From NCBI GenBank assembly GCA_002788775.1, contig PFRX01000046.1:1-57925 (forward strand): a DNA stretch of 57,925 nt. The letters are read 5' to 3'. The position numbers and the translations under genes were made by a program. The stretch is from Candidatus Peregrinibacteria bacterium CG_4_9_14_0_2_um_filter_53_11. GTDB lineage: Bacteria > Patescibacteriota > Gracilibacteria > UBA1369 > UM-FILTER-53-11. This document shows, piece after piece, positions 7,719-15,694 of this stretch. Within the stretch, counting starts at the first letter, position 1; each line of letters starts with the position of its first letter. The notes under the pieces were generated by a model, which did not search any database, was not told the DNA's origin, and worked only from the letters and a program-made list of their open reading frames with translations.

Positions 7719-8539
7719 GAGGTCTTTTTCTTGGGGTTAGCGGCTGCGGCAAGCTCCCACGCTGCGGGGAGAGCTCCACGCCAGGCGAGCTCAAAGAGGG
7801 CCTTCTGTGTCTGAGCAATACTCTGACTCTCGATCAAAACCCCCATCAGCTCGTTGGGGCTGATGGAGACGATCGCAACCTTGTCCTCGTAGATATTAAT
7901 TTCATTGGTAACACCCGCGATATCTTTGGGCATCCAGCGGAAGTGCGAGAGCTTACTCGTCCGAACCTCGGGATACTCGTCCTCAAGATACTTACGGCTA
8001 ATATCATTATCGATCGCAACACAGCGCTCAGCGAGCCTCTTCTTCTGCACGCGCTGGATTCCGTACCATAAGATGTACTCCCGCGTCTCGGGACGCGAGA
8101 ACCAGGACTCCATATTCACATAAGCACAGAGAGGCTCGGAAGAGGTAAGCGTATCATTCATAACACGCTCAACCCCATCAAAGCCGTCATAAAAACGCAC
8201 CTTGGGATTGAGTGAGTAGGGATTGGTGAGTGAGTTCAGCTCGGGAAGGTAGGCCTCAAGCTCATGCTGATGATGAGTGAGTTCACGCTTCTGCTTCTCT
8301 ATAAAATGAAGCAGATAGTCGGGAGAGACCGCCGTAAAGTACTTAACATTTGAGCCGCTAAACTCACTCACCAGCCCCTTCTTTGCCAACCCCTCAAGAA
8401 TGAGGTAGGTGGTGGGACGCTTAAGACCGGCCTTTTTTGCGATGATGCTCGCCGGCTGGGTCCCCAGTTCGAGACAGGCAAGATAAACCTCAGCATCCTT
8501 TTCCGAAAGGCCGATATTTTTTAGAATCGCAGTGAGCAT
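7715..8539 (-). CDS. TrmB-family transcriptional regulator
   Basis: A 274-residue regulator with an N-terminal winged helix (residues 1-75: LKNIGLSEKDAEVYLACLEL, then RPTTYLILEGLAKKGLV), a short coiled segment and a C-terminal sensor region (VRFYDGFDGVERVMNDTL). This is typical of the TrmB family first described as sugar-responsive regulators in archaea and also found in bacteria. It leads an operon with an unknown protein and a pseudouridine synthase rather than a sugar transporter. The 5' region carries a promoter (8581-8608) and a palindrome (8548-8564) that could be its own operator. The ligand cannot be inferred. Confidence 0.85.
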   Translation of the reverse strand: MLTAILKNIGLSEKDAEVYLACLELGTQPASIIAKKAGLKRPTTYLILEGLAKKGLVSEFSGSNVKYFTAVSPDYLLHFIEKQKRELTHHQHELEAYLPELNSLTNPYSLNPKVRFYDGFDGVERVMNDTLTSSEPLCAYVNMESWFSRPETREYILWYGIQRVQKKRLAERCVAIDNDISRKYLEDEYPEVRTSKLSHFRWMPKDIAGVTNEINIYEDKVAIVSISPNELMGVLIESQSIAQTQKALFELAWRGALPAAWELAAAANPKKKTS

Positions 8540-8547
8540 AAAAGTAA

Positions 8548-8572
8548 TTGTCAGTTAACGACAACAGGTCGT
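8548..8572 (-). promoter_or_regulatory. Two overlapping inverted repeats, candidate TrmB operator
   Basis: TTGTC (8548-8552) and GACAA (8560-8564) flank a GTTAAC core, giving a 17-base near-palindrome. It overlaps a second pair, ACGAC (8558-8562) and GTCGT (8568-8572). The two repeats share bases, so as RNA structures they would exclude one another. They lie between the promoter and the start of the TrmB-like gene, where a bound repressor would block transcription. Confidence 0.5.
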
Positions 8573-8580
8573 AAGATAAA

Positions 8581-8608
8581 AGTATATCAACTTTAAGCTC
8601 TATTGCAA
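8581..8608 (-). promoter_or_regulatory. Promoter of the TrmB-unknown-RluD operon
   Basis: Read on the minus strand: -35 TTGCAA (8603-8608), 16-base spacer, -10 TATACT (8581-8586). Transcription would start near 8574, giving a 5' leader of about 35 bases, long compared with most genes here, that contains the inverted repeats. Confidence 0.6.
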
Positions 8609-8729
8609 GCTAAAAAGCGCCCGTGGCGAAAAGTAGCCTGGAGTGTCAGGACAGGCTGAGTGGGCGGTAAAATCCACCTCCTATTGCGCCTCCTATACGG
8701 ACGGCTCATTTTTTAGTAGTATCTGGACT

Positions 8730-9923
8730 ATGAAGAAGCATGATGCCATTACCGACCTGCTCGAGCGTGGTGTAAGTGAGGTGATCGTCCGCAGCGAGCT
8801 CGAAAAGCGACTCCGCTCGGGCCCGCCGATCAAGCTCTACCACGGAATCGACCCTACCGGCTCACGACTTCACATCGGTCATGCCATTCCGCTCAGAAAG
8901 CTCCGCGCCTTTCAGGAGCTCGGCCATGAGGTAGTCATGCTCATCGGGAGCTTTACGGCACTTATCGGCGATACCTCGGACAAAAACTCGATGCGCCCGG
9001 CCATAACGCAGGAGGAGATAGAAGAGAACTTCAAGACCTACAAAGAGCAGGCCTCCAAGATTCTCGACTTCAGCAAGGTGGAGATTCGCTACAACGGCGA
9101 CTGGCTGGGCAAACTCGACCTGAAAGATCTGCTTCAGCTCGCGAACAAGTTCACCGTCCAGCAGATGATCGAGCGCGACATGTACCAAAAGCGTCTCAAA
9201 GAAGGTAAGCCGATTGGCCTTCACGAGTTCCTCTACCCGCTGATGCAGGGATACGACAGCGTAGCGATGGACGTCGACCTCGAGATCGGTGGCAACGACC
9301 AGCTCTTCAACATGCTCGCCGGTCGCACGCTCCAGCGCGTTCTGAAAGATAGAGAAAAGCACGTGATGACGCTCCAGCTGCTCGAGGGAACCGATGGCCG
9401 CAAGATGTCGAAGACCTACAATAACGTCATTAATATAACCGACGAGCCCAACGAGCAGTACGGGAAGATCATGTCTATTAAGGACGAGCTCATCATCCGC
9501 TATTTCGAGCTCTGCACCGACCTTCCGCCCGAAGAGATTAGAGAGCTCGAGGCCACGCTTAAAGCCGGCAAGAATCCACGCGATCTTAAGATGCGACTGG
9601 GCCGCGAGCTGGTTACCCTCTACCACGGAGCAGAGGCGGCAGAGCAGGCCGAGCGGGAGTTCATAAGCGTATTCCAGAAAGGCTCAAAGCCCACCGAGAT
9701 GCCCGAGTTTGAGCTTACCGAGAAAGAGATTGGCATCATGGATCTCATTGTGGAGCTAAAGCTCGCCTCCTCGAAGAGTGAGGCACGGCGCCTTGTTGAA
9801 GGAGGCGGCGTCTCGATCAACGATGAGAAGATATCAGACAGAGAGGCGGCCATTCAGCTGAGCGGTGAGTGGAAGACCATCCAGGTTGGCAAGCGACGCT
9901 TTGCTAAAGTGAAAAAGGCCTAG
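8730..9923 (+). CDS. tyrS: Tyrosyl-tRNA synthetase
   Basis: The class I synthetase charges tRNA-Tyr. The chosen ATG gives 397 residues. HIGH motif HIGHA is at about 48-52, a KMSK-type loop GRKMSKTYNN at about 225, and the C-terminal S4 domain (SKSEARRLVEGGGVSINDEKI) binds tRNA. The KMSK form and overall layout fit the TyrZ-like bacterial branch. An in-frame extension to 8643 is not supported: a TAGTAT box at 8717-8722 ends 7 bases before the ATG, pointing to a leaderless start, and the extra residues do not belong to the family. No Shine-Dalgarno sequence. Confidence 0.96.
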   Translation: MKKHDAITDLLERGVSEVIVRSELEKRLRSGPPIKLYHGIDPTGSRLHIGHAIPLRKLRAFQELGHEVVMLIGSFTALIGDTSDKNSMRPAITQEEIEENFKTYKEQASKILDFSKVEIRYNGDWLGKLDLKDLLQLANKFTVQQMIERDMYQKRLKEGKPIGLHEFLYPLMQGYDSVAMDVDLEIGGNDQLFNMLAGRTLQRVLKDREKHVMTLQLLEGTDGRKMSKTYNNVINITDEPNEQYGKIMSIKDELIIRYFELCTDLPPEEIRELEATLKAGKNPRDLKMRLGRELVTLYHGAEAAEQAEREFISVFQKGSKPTEMPEFELTEKEIGIMDLIVELKLASSKSEARRLVEGGGVSINDEKISDREAAIQLSGEWKTIQVGKRRFAKVKKA

Positions 9924-9974
9924 AGAAGAAGACCTTAGGGAGAGAGGCCCGTTTCAAGCTAAAGCCCGGGGGGG

Positions 9975-10003
9975 TTGCGCTTACCTCCTATTTACCGTAC
10001 AAT
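9975..10003 (+). promoter_or_regulatory. Promoter of the SLH-domain gene
   Basis: -35 TTGCGC (9975-9980), 17-base spacer, -10 TACAAT (9998-10003). Transcription would begin near 10010, leaving about 20 A/T-rich bases before the ATG at 10030. The same TTGCGC -35 recurs in the minus-strand promoter at 22516-22544. Confidence 0.6.
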
Positions 10004-10029
10004 ATATAGTAATCTTTTAACTTACAAAA

Positions 10030-11028
10030 ATGAAAATGCACAAGTACAGAAATCGATGGCTCACGGTGGGAGTAGCAACGCTCATCGTTATAACATTCAT
10101 CGCTACTTATAAATCAAATAATGAGACCCTTACTGGAAGGCTGGATTTTTCCAGCAACCAGGCATCAGCTTCAGCTTCACCATCTACACGCAGCGAGGCT
10201 CTCGCGATTCTTATGAAGGCCTCTAAACGGCCCATCATGAGAAATCCTCAGGTACAGACCTTTGCCGACGTTCCCCCAACACACCCTTACTTCGTTCATA
10301 TTGAGCAGGCGGTCGCCGATAACCTCATTGCGGGGAATGTCCAGCGTGGTGTACGCAATTTTAGGGCCGATTCATATATGACGCGCGCCGAGTTCGCCAC
10401 CTTAGCCAATGCTGTTTTTGGTCTAAAAGACCAGACCCTGAAAGCCGGCTACCCCTTTATCTCAGACAATGGTGCATCCACCTGGTATCAGACACAGGTA
10501 AATACGCTCTACCGTTTCGGTGGTGTTGAGACGGCCTTCCGTCCTGGCGACTCGATAACAACAACCGAAGCGAGTGCTAGTGCCAAGAGTCTGGCGCAAC
10601 GCGCCCTCTACACGAGCAGAGGCGAGCTGGCAGAGAAGATCTCAGACGCTCTCTACCTACCGCTCATCCGCTGCCGACAAGGAGTTGCCCGCGACGTTAG
10701 TAGCGCACATCCTCACTGTCCAGCAATCCAAGCGGCCATATCAGCAGGAATCTTCTCAGGATATGCAGACGGCACTTTCGACCCGGCTAGGGAAATGACC
10801 CGAGCTGAGGTAGCAGTAGTCCTGGCCAATGCCTTCGACCTGGGAAGCAGCCAGAATGAGACCCTTTTTGCTGACGATGCGGCGATTCCCGCATGGAGCA
10901 GAGGCGCAGTCGCAGCGCTCAATGATACAGGCGCACCAGTTGCGGATGACGAAAATAGGTTTAACCCTGTAGCTACTGCAACGAGTTGGTATATAACAGA
11001 CTTGGTTGACTTCCTTTCGGATCGCTAG
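10030..11028 (+). CDS. Exported protein with S-layer homology (SLH) domains
   Basis: The 332-residue protein starts with a basic stretch and a hydrophobic segment (about 10-27, WLTVGVATLIVITFIATY) that acts as signal peptide or anchor. Three or four SLH-like repeats follow, with the typical F-x-D-V...H-x-Y opening and the T-R-A-E-x-A motif: FADVPPTHPYF...MTRAEFA (about 77-140), a weaker copy with a degenerate TTTEASA, ISAGIFSGYADGTFDPAREMTRAEVA (about 238-270), and a final partial copy. SLH domains usually hold surface proteins to pyruvylated cell-wall polymers. There is no other domain, so this may be an S-layer or cell-wall linker. It has its own promoter and terminator. Confidence 0.87.
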   Translation: MKMHKYRNRWLTVGVATLIVITFIATYKSNNETLTGRLDFSSNQASASASPSTRSEALAILMKASKRPIMRNPQVQTFADVPPTHPYFVHIEQAVADNLIAGNVQRGVRNFRADSYMTRAEFATLANAVFGLKDQTLKAGYPFISDNGASTWYQTQVNTLYRFGGVETAFRPGDSITTTEASASAKSLAQRALYTSRGELAEKISDALYLPLIRCRQGVARDVSSAHPHCPAIQAAISAGIFSGYADGTFDPAREMTRAEVAVVLANAFDLGSSQNETLFADDAAIPAWSRGAVAALNDTGAPVADDENRFNPVATATSWYITDLVDFLSDR

Positions 11029-11058
11029 AAAGAGTAAGAAAAGTTAAACAGATAAAAA

Positions 11059-11090
11059 GTGAGGTCGGACCTTCCGATCTCACTTTTTTT
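11059..11090 (+). terminator. Rho-independent terminator after the SLH gene
   Basis: An 11-base stem, GTGAGGTCGGA (11059-11069) with TCCGATCTCAC (11073-11083), one G:U pair and a 3-base loop, is followed by seven T. A run of A precedes it, so it could also act on the other strand. Confidence 0.92.
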
Positions 11091-11159
11091 GACCGATCCG
11101 GTTCAGTGGTATAGTGAGTGTGTCCTCACATCAACCTATCTGCCTAACGTGAACACCAC

Positions 11160-13238
11160 GTGGCCCTACAGACACCACTTCAAGACATCCTCCGCACAAC
11201 CTCAACGCACCTCAAGCGGCTCAAAGAGCTCGGCATCGAGACGGTGCAGGATTTTTTATTGTACTTTCCACGTCGCTATGCGGACGAACGGGAGATGCAG
11301 CGCATTGCCGATATCAAAACGGGGGAGGTGAGTACTATTCGGGGGCGTGTAACAACAATCGCGGGCCGCTCGACCTTCCGCAAACGCATGAGAATTCTCA
11401 CCGCCCTGATCGGAGATGAGACGGGGAGTGTCGAGGCCGTCTGGTTCAATCAGAAGTACCTTGAGCAGATAATTCACCAGGGGAGTGAGGTGATACTATC
11501 GGGCAAGCCGGCGCTGAATCCCAAGAAGGGAATTTTTAGCTTCAAGAGTCCACAGATCGAGCCGGTTAAGGAAGAGCAGCTCCACACGGCGCGCATCGTC
11601 CCCATCTACCCGGAGACCGAGCTCGATCAGATAACAAAAAAGCGCGGCCGCCTCTCGTCAAAATGGATTCGCGAAAAGCTCTTTCCCCTGATGTATGAGG
11701 CCAAAAATCTGGAGGAGTTTCTGCCCGAGAATCTCATAGAAAAGTACCGGCTCACTCCCTACTCAAAGGCCGTAAAAAAGGCGCACTTTCCCGAGTCGGA
11801 AGAGGAGCTGGAGGAGGCGAAGCGCCGCCTGGCCTTCAACGAGCTCTTTCTTCTTCAGCTTGCCGCCCTGCATAGACGAGCCCGCTGGAGGACGATCGCC
11901 GCCAAAGAGCAGAAGCAGATCCCCACGAAAATAGAGACGCTGAAGACGTTCACAGAATCACTTCCCTGGCCGCTAACCGCCGCCCAGAAAAAGACCCTGC
12001 TCGAGATTCTCTGTGATATGGAGAAGCCCTATCCCATGTCGAGACTCGTTGAGGGAGACACGGGCTCGGGAAAGACCGTTGTGGCTGCGGCGGCCCTCCT
12101 CAATGCGGTCGCAAATGGCTTCCAGGCCTGCCTTATAGCACCCACCGAGATTCTTGCCCGCCAGCACCGTGCCACCCTGAGCAAGCTGATGCGCCCCTTC
12201 GACATTCAGACGCACCTTCTTATAGGAGCCGGGACGGCTCGAGAAAAAGAGATCATCAGAAACGGCCTGCGCGGTGGCGACCTCCAGCTCGTGGTGGGAA
12301 CACACGCCCTTCTGACCGAGAGCACGACCTTCAAAAACCTGGGCCTCGTCGTAATTGATGAGCAGCATCGATTTGGTGTACGGCAACGCGAGTACCTCAA
12401 AACACAGGGGAGCCCGCACGTCCTCAGCCTCACGGCAACGCCCATTCCTCGAACCCTCGCCCTCGTCTTGTACGGCGATCAGGACCTCTCACTCCTCGAC
12501 GAGATGCCCCCCGGCCGTCAGACGATCATGACCCGCATAGTCCCCGACGAGAAGCGCGCCGACGCCTACAGCTGGATTCGAAAGCAGATCGAAGATGGAC
12601 GTCAGGCCTTCATCATCTTCCCGCTGATTGAGGAGTCGGAGGCGCTCATGGCGAAGGCGGCGACCGTTGAGTACGAGCGGCTGAGCAGCGATATCTTTCC
12701 GGAACTCTCTCTCGGCCTCCTCCACGGCCAGATGCGCTCGGCCGATAAAGAGCGTGTGATGAAGGAGTTTGCCGAAGGAAAGACGAAGATACTCGTCTCA
12801 ACAGCGGTCGTCGAGGTAGGCGTAGACGTTCCTAACGCGACTATTATGATGATTGAGAGTGCAGAGCGTTTTGGACTGGCTCAGCTTCATCAGTTCCGTG
12901 GGCGCGTCGGCAGGGGAGAGCACCAGTCCTACTGCCTCCTCTTTCCCACCGAGATTACCGCCCCCAGCCTTAAGCGTCTCGGAGCAATGGCGAAGCACTC
13001 CTCAGGCTTTAAGCTGGCAGAGATAGACATGACGCTCCGCGGCCCCGGAGAGGTCTACGGCACAGCCCAGAGCGGCATTCCGGACCTGACCATGGCCTCA
13101 CTCAGCGATGCCGAGACGATTAAGGAGTCGCGTGAGGCTGCCGAGGCGATTATCAGCGAGGACCCAAGCCTCAGCCGGCACCCACTCCTGCAGCACGAGA
13201 TCGCCCGCTGGGATGAGAAGGTCGCAGTAGACTACTAG
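11160..13238 (+). CDS. recG: ATP-dependent DNA helicase RecG
   Basis: RecG remodels stalled forks and Holliday junctions. The 692 residues contain an N-terminal wedge/OB domain (about 1-230; LGIETVQDFLLYFPRRYADE), Walker A EGDTGSGKTVV (about 297-307), a DEQH box VIDEQHRFGV, SLTATPIPRT, and the C-terminal helicase block RGRVGRGEHQSYC. The start is GTG at 11160; no ATG fits and an in-frame stop lies just upstream at 11145. A TATAGT box (11110-11115) lies 44 bases before the GTG, so the leader is longer than usual for this window. It contains GTGAG/CTCAC (11114-11129) and ACGTG/CACGT repeats. Confidence 0.96.
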   Translation: MALQTPLQDILRTTSTHLKRLKELGIETVQDFLLYFPRRYADEREMQRIADIKTGEVSTIRGRVTTIAGRSTFRKRMRILTALIGDETGSVEAVWFNQKYLEQIIHQGSEVILSGKPALNPKKGIFSFKSPQIEPVKEEQLHTARIVPIYPETELDQITKKRGRLSSKWIREKLFPLMYEAKNLEEFLPENLIEKYRLTPYSKAVKKAHFPESEEELEEAKRRLAFNELFLLQLAALHRRARWRTIAAKEQKQIPTKIETLKTFTESLPWPLTAAQKKTLLEILCDMEKPYPMSRLVEGDTGSGKTVVAAAALLNAVANGFQACLIAPTEILARQHRATLSKLMRPFDIQTHLLIGAGTAREKEIIRNGLRGGDLQLVVGTHALLTESTTFKNLGLVVIDEQHRFGVRQREYLKTQGSPHVLSLTATPIPRTLALVLYGDQDLSLLDEMPPGRQTIMTRIVPDEKRADAYSWIRKQIEDGRQAFIIFPLIEESEALMAKAATVEYERLSSDIFPELSLGLLHGQMRSADKERVMKEFAEGKTKILVSTAVVEVGVDVPNATIMMIESAERFGLAQLHQFRGRVGRGEHQSYCLLFPTEITAPSLKRLGAMAKHSSGFKLAEIDMTLRGPGEVYGTAQSGIPDLTMASLSDAETIKESREAAEAIISEDPSLSRHPLLQHEIARWDEKVAVDY

Positions 13239-13295
13239 GTAGTAGAGTGTGGTCAGCTCAAACTCCTCCGAGAGGGTCATCGTGCCGGGCCGACA

Positions 13296-13324
13296 TTGAC
13301 TTCCGTGAGCCCTTTGCGTAGACT
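13296..13324 (+). promoter_or_regulatory. Promoter of the exported unknown protein gene
   Basis: -35 TTGACT (13296-13301), 17-base spacer, -10 TAGACT (13319-13324). The predicted start near 13331 coincides with the inverted repeat at 13333-13347. Confidence 0.65.
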
Positions 13325-13332
13325 TGGGCGCT

Positions 13333-13347
13333 CTAGTAGATTACTAG
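13333..13347. promoter_or_regulatory. Inverted repeat at the predicted transcription start
   Basis: CTAGTA (13333-13338) and TACTAG (13342-13347) form a perfect 6-base inverted repeat around GAT. Its position, immediately downstream of the -10 box at 13319-13324, is that of a repressor operator. No T-run follows, so it is not a terminator. Confidence 0.4.
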
Positions 13348-13362
13348 GATAACCCTTATTCC

Positions 13363-14619
13363 ATGCGACGTTTTGCAGAAAAAATGTACTTTGCGGCAGC
13401 CCTCGCGGGAGCCAGCCTCTCGGGACCACGGCCGGCTGGTGCGGAAAAACAGACCGAGGCTCAAGAGGCGGGACGTGAGTGTAGAATCAACCTTCCCGAA
13501 AGAAATTATGCTGTCGGGGGTGAGCGGGGCCGCACCACCGCGCAGATACAACATAGCATCGCCGATCAGCTAAGGTTCTGTCTGCTTTTTGAGGCGGGGG
13601 AGGCGAGACAGCTAAGCGAGAGTGTCGAGCTGGACCATCCGCTCTCCGGCTTTGAGATAGTGGGCGAGGGCCGCTACCGATACCTTCTCAAGGGCGCGGC
13701 CGGCGTAGCTGAAGACCAGCTCATAGGGGAGATAAGCACATTCGTAACAGACTCTGCCACACTAAAAGAAGAGCAGCTACCCGCCACGGCCAAGGCCGGG
13801 ATCCGCTTCGAAATCCCCTCAACAACGCTTTATACAGATAGAGGTGACGAACCGCTGAAGCGTCTTAAGCAGGCGCTTCAGGGCAAAGGCCCCGACGGCA
13901 AAAAATTCGCAGACGCCCTGGGCATGCCCGTAGAACTGGTAGCACCGGAATCAAAAGACAAAAGGGGAAAGGTGGCCCAGCTCACACCGACCTCAACACA
14001 CCGACAGGAGCAGTGTGGACGGATCGCGGGCTCCACAATCCTCTACCTGCCGACTGAACAGCCCCTAAGTTCCGACCAGCTTAAGCAGCTAACGGAGAGC
14101 CTACGTGCCGGCCTCGATGGATCGGGAATAAGGATCAACGTTTATCTTGAGCTGACGATCGACTTGAACGGCCAAGGCGTACAACCGGCCAACCCAAGAC
14201 GGTCGGTCCAAGAACTCCTAACAAAAATGCGGGGAGAGAGGCAGCCCAAAAAACTTTCGATAAACGCACACGGTTTACCAAGAGAGGCAGAGAGAGCTCA
14301 AACTCCCCTGCCAGCACACGCAATAAAAGAAAAAAATGTCAACTCCGAGGGGGAGAGAAGCTTACTTGACCAACTCAAAGATGCGCAAATCGCAGAGTAT
14401 AAGAAAAAACCGACACTGTTCGGACAGGTATTCGAGATAGACAGCACTACAACCGATCAGGATGGAAATCTGGTTATATCAGCTCATATTCGCAAAAAGG
14501 GCTATGCTGGAAATGGGCCACTGACGGGGCCAAAGCTCAAAGAACTCTTTGGTGAGATGCTGAAAAAGGCAGAGTGGAATTCGAAGAAAAACACCATCAC
14601 CTTAGTCTTTGAACAGTAG
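13363..14619 (+). CDS. Exported protein of unknown function
   Basis: I do not recognise this 418-residue protein. Residues 1-27 look like a signal peptide: MRRFAEKMYFAAALAGASLS followed by a possible signal peptidase I site after PAGA. The mature part is soluble and charged, with two Cys-containing spots (GRECRINLPE; RQEQCGRIAG) and a lysine-rich, probably flexible region near residues 280-345. The last 75 residues (FGQVFEIDSTTTDQDGNLVI... NTITLVFEQ) look like a small beta-rich domain. It is followed by two inverted repeats and a lytic transglycosylase gene on the same strand, suggesting an envelope role; this is inference only. Confidence 0.75.
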   Translation: MRRFAEKMYFAAALAGASLSGPRPAGAEKQTEAQEAGRECRINLPERNYAVGGERGRTTAQIQHSIADQLRFCLLFEAGEARQLSESVELDHPLSGFEIVGEGRYRYLLKGAAGVAEDQLIGEISTFVTDSATLKEEQLPATAKAGIRFEIPSTTLYTDRGDEPLKRLKQALQGKGPDGKKFADALGMPVELVAPESKDKRGKVAQLTPTSTHRQEQCGRIAGSTILYLPTEQPLSSDQLKQLTESLRAGLDGSGIRINVYLELTIDLNGQGVQPANPRRSVQELLTKMRGERQPKKLSINAHGLPREAERAQTPLPAHAIKEKNVNSEGERSLLDQLKDAQIAEYKKKPTLFGQVFEIDSTTTDQDGNLVISAHIRKKGYAGNGPLTGPKLKELFGEMLKKAEWNSKKNTITLVFEQ

Positions 14620-14663
14620 TAAGGTCATCAAAAAAATTCCAGGGGCCTCAAATCGCGAGTTTC

Positions 14664-14691
14664 ACTTTGTACAAGATATATTGTGCAAAGT
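14664..14691. promoter_or_regulatory. Long inverted repeat upstream of the lytic transglycosylase gene
   Basis: ACTTTGTACAA (14664-14674) and TTGTGCAAAGT (14681-14691) pair over 11 positions, one as G:U in RNA, around a GATATA centre. No T-run follows. It could be an operator or an mRNA hairpin at the 3' end of the upstream gene. Confidence 0.5.
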
Positions 14692-14718
14692 AATAGGGCG
14701 ACTCCACCAACCTCCCCG

Positions 14719-14739
14719 AGTGTGTTCAATGAACACACT
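14719..14739. promoter_or_regulatory. Second inverted repeat upstream of the lytic transglycosylase gene
   Basis: AGTGTGTTC (14719-14727) and GAACACACT (14731-14739) form a perfect 9-base inverted repeat around AAT, 28 bases before the ATG at 14767. It is followed by TAAGAACCC, not a T-run, so a protein-binding site is more likely than a terminator. Confidence 0.5.
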
Positions 14740-14766
14740 TAAGAACCCAGCTAAAAAGTTACACAC

Positions 14767-15645
14767 ATGAACAGACAACTGCATCTAGCGGTTTTGCTTG
14801 GGGCGGCGGCAGCCCTTGAAGGGGGCTGGCTTGAAGGTGGGATGAAGACGGCAGCGGCGAAAGAGAGGCCGAGTGGACTTGAGGATCAGCTGCAGCAGAC
14901 GAGTTCCGCAGTGCGAAGGGCAGTAGAGGCCGAGACTATCTCCTCTGAAAAAGAAGAAAAGACACCGGTTGAAAAAGCGATCGACCGAATTTTCGCTAGT
15001 GGAGCTACAATTACCGCCCCTGAAGATGACTACAATCAAAAAAGAATTGCTTACTGGAAAAAACGCTTCGCACGGCCCGGCGGCAAGTGGGTTAAAGCGT
15101 GGGAGAGAATGAAAGAGCGTGGCCATTTGGAGATGGTCGTTAAGATCTGTGACGAGGAGGGGGTCCCCCCCGAACTGGTCTTCATCGCGTTGATTGAGTC
15201 GGGTTGGCGTTCAAACACAACATCCCCGGCAGGAGCTCGCGGCTACTGGCAGTTCACCGAATCGACCGCACGTCATCGTGGCCTGCGCGTTGATGCCGAA
15301 GCCGGCGTCGATGAACGTACTCATCCGCGCAAAAGTACACGTGCAGCGGTTCGCTACCTGAAATTCCTCTACAACCTGACCTATGAGTGGGATAAGCAGC
15401 GCCGCCCTGACGATGAAGAGTTAGACGATAGTGTCCGCTGGATGTTTGCCCTCTGGGCCTATAACCGTGGTCCCAAATACGTGGCACTGGCCTACGAAAA
15501 ATATGAAGGAAATGTCGCAACCTACCAGGAAAAACTGCCAGCACGCCTAGAGGAGCACGGAGACTACCCCAACAGGTTCTTTGGGATAAGGGAGTTCCTC
15601 AGAGACCATGAGCAGCTAAAGGGGAAGCAAGACTTGGAAGAATAG
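14767..15645 (+). CDS. Exported lytic murein transglycosylase (SLT domain, MltD-like)
   Basis: The 292-residue protein has a weak N-terminal signal sequence (HLAVLLGAAAALEGGW), a charged linker, and an SLT/lysozyme-fold domain from about residue 125. Signatures are PELVFIALIESGW with predicted catalytic Glu144, then SPAGARGYWQFTESTARHRGL, HPRKSTRAAVRYLKFLYN and MFALWAYNRGPKYV. Such enzymes cleave the MurNAc-GlcNAc bond of peptidoglycan with formation of 1,6-anhydroMurNAc. No LysM repeats are visible, unlike MltD itself. It lies 49 bases before the 1089-residue gene, so the two may be co-expressed and could serve insertion of a surface structure. Confidence 0.9.
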   Translation: MNRQLHLAVLLGAAAALEGGWLEGGMKTAAAKERPSGLEDQLQQTSSAVRRAVEAETISSEKEEKTPVEKAIDRIFASGATITAPEDDYNQKRIAYWKKRFARPGGKWVKAWERMKERGHLEMVVKICDEEGVPPELVFIALIESGWRSNTTSPAGARGYWQFTESTARHRGLRVDAEAGVDERTHPRKSTRAAVRYLKFLYNLTYEWDKQRRPDDEELDDSVRWMFALWAYNRGPKYVALAYEKYEGNVATYQEKLPARLEEHGDYPNRFFGIREFLRDHEQLKGKQDLEE

Positions 15646-15694
15646 GCCTTTTAGGTTATAATATAGAGAAACAAACTATCAAATAAATGGGCGC

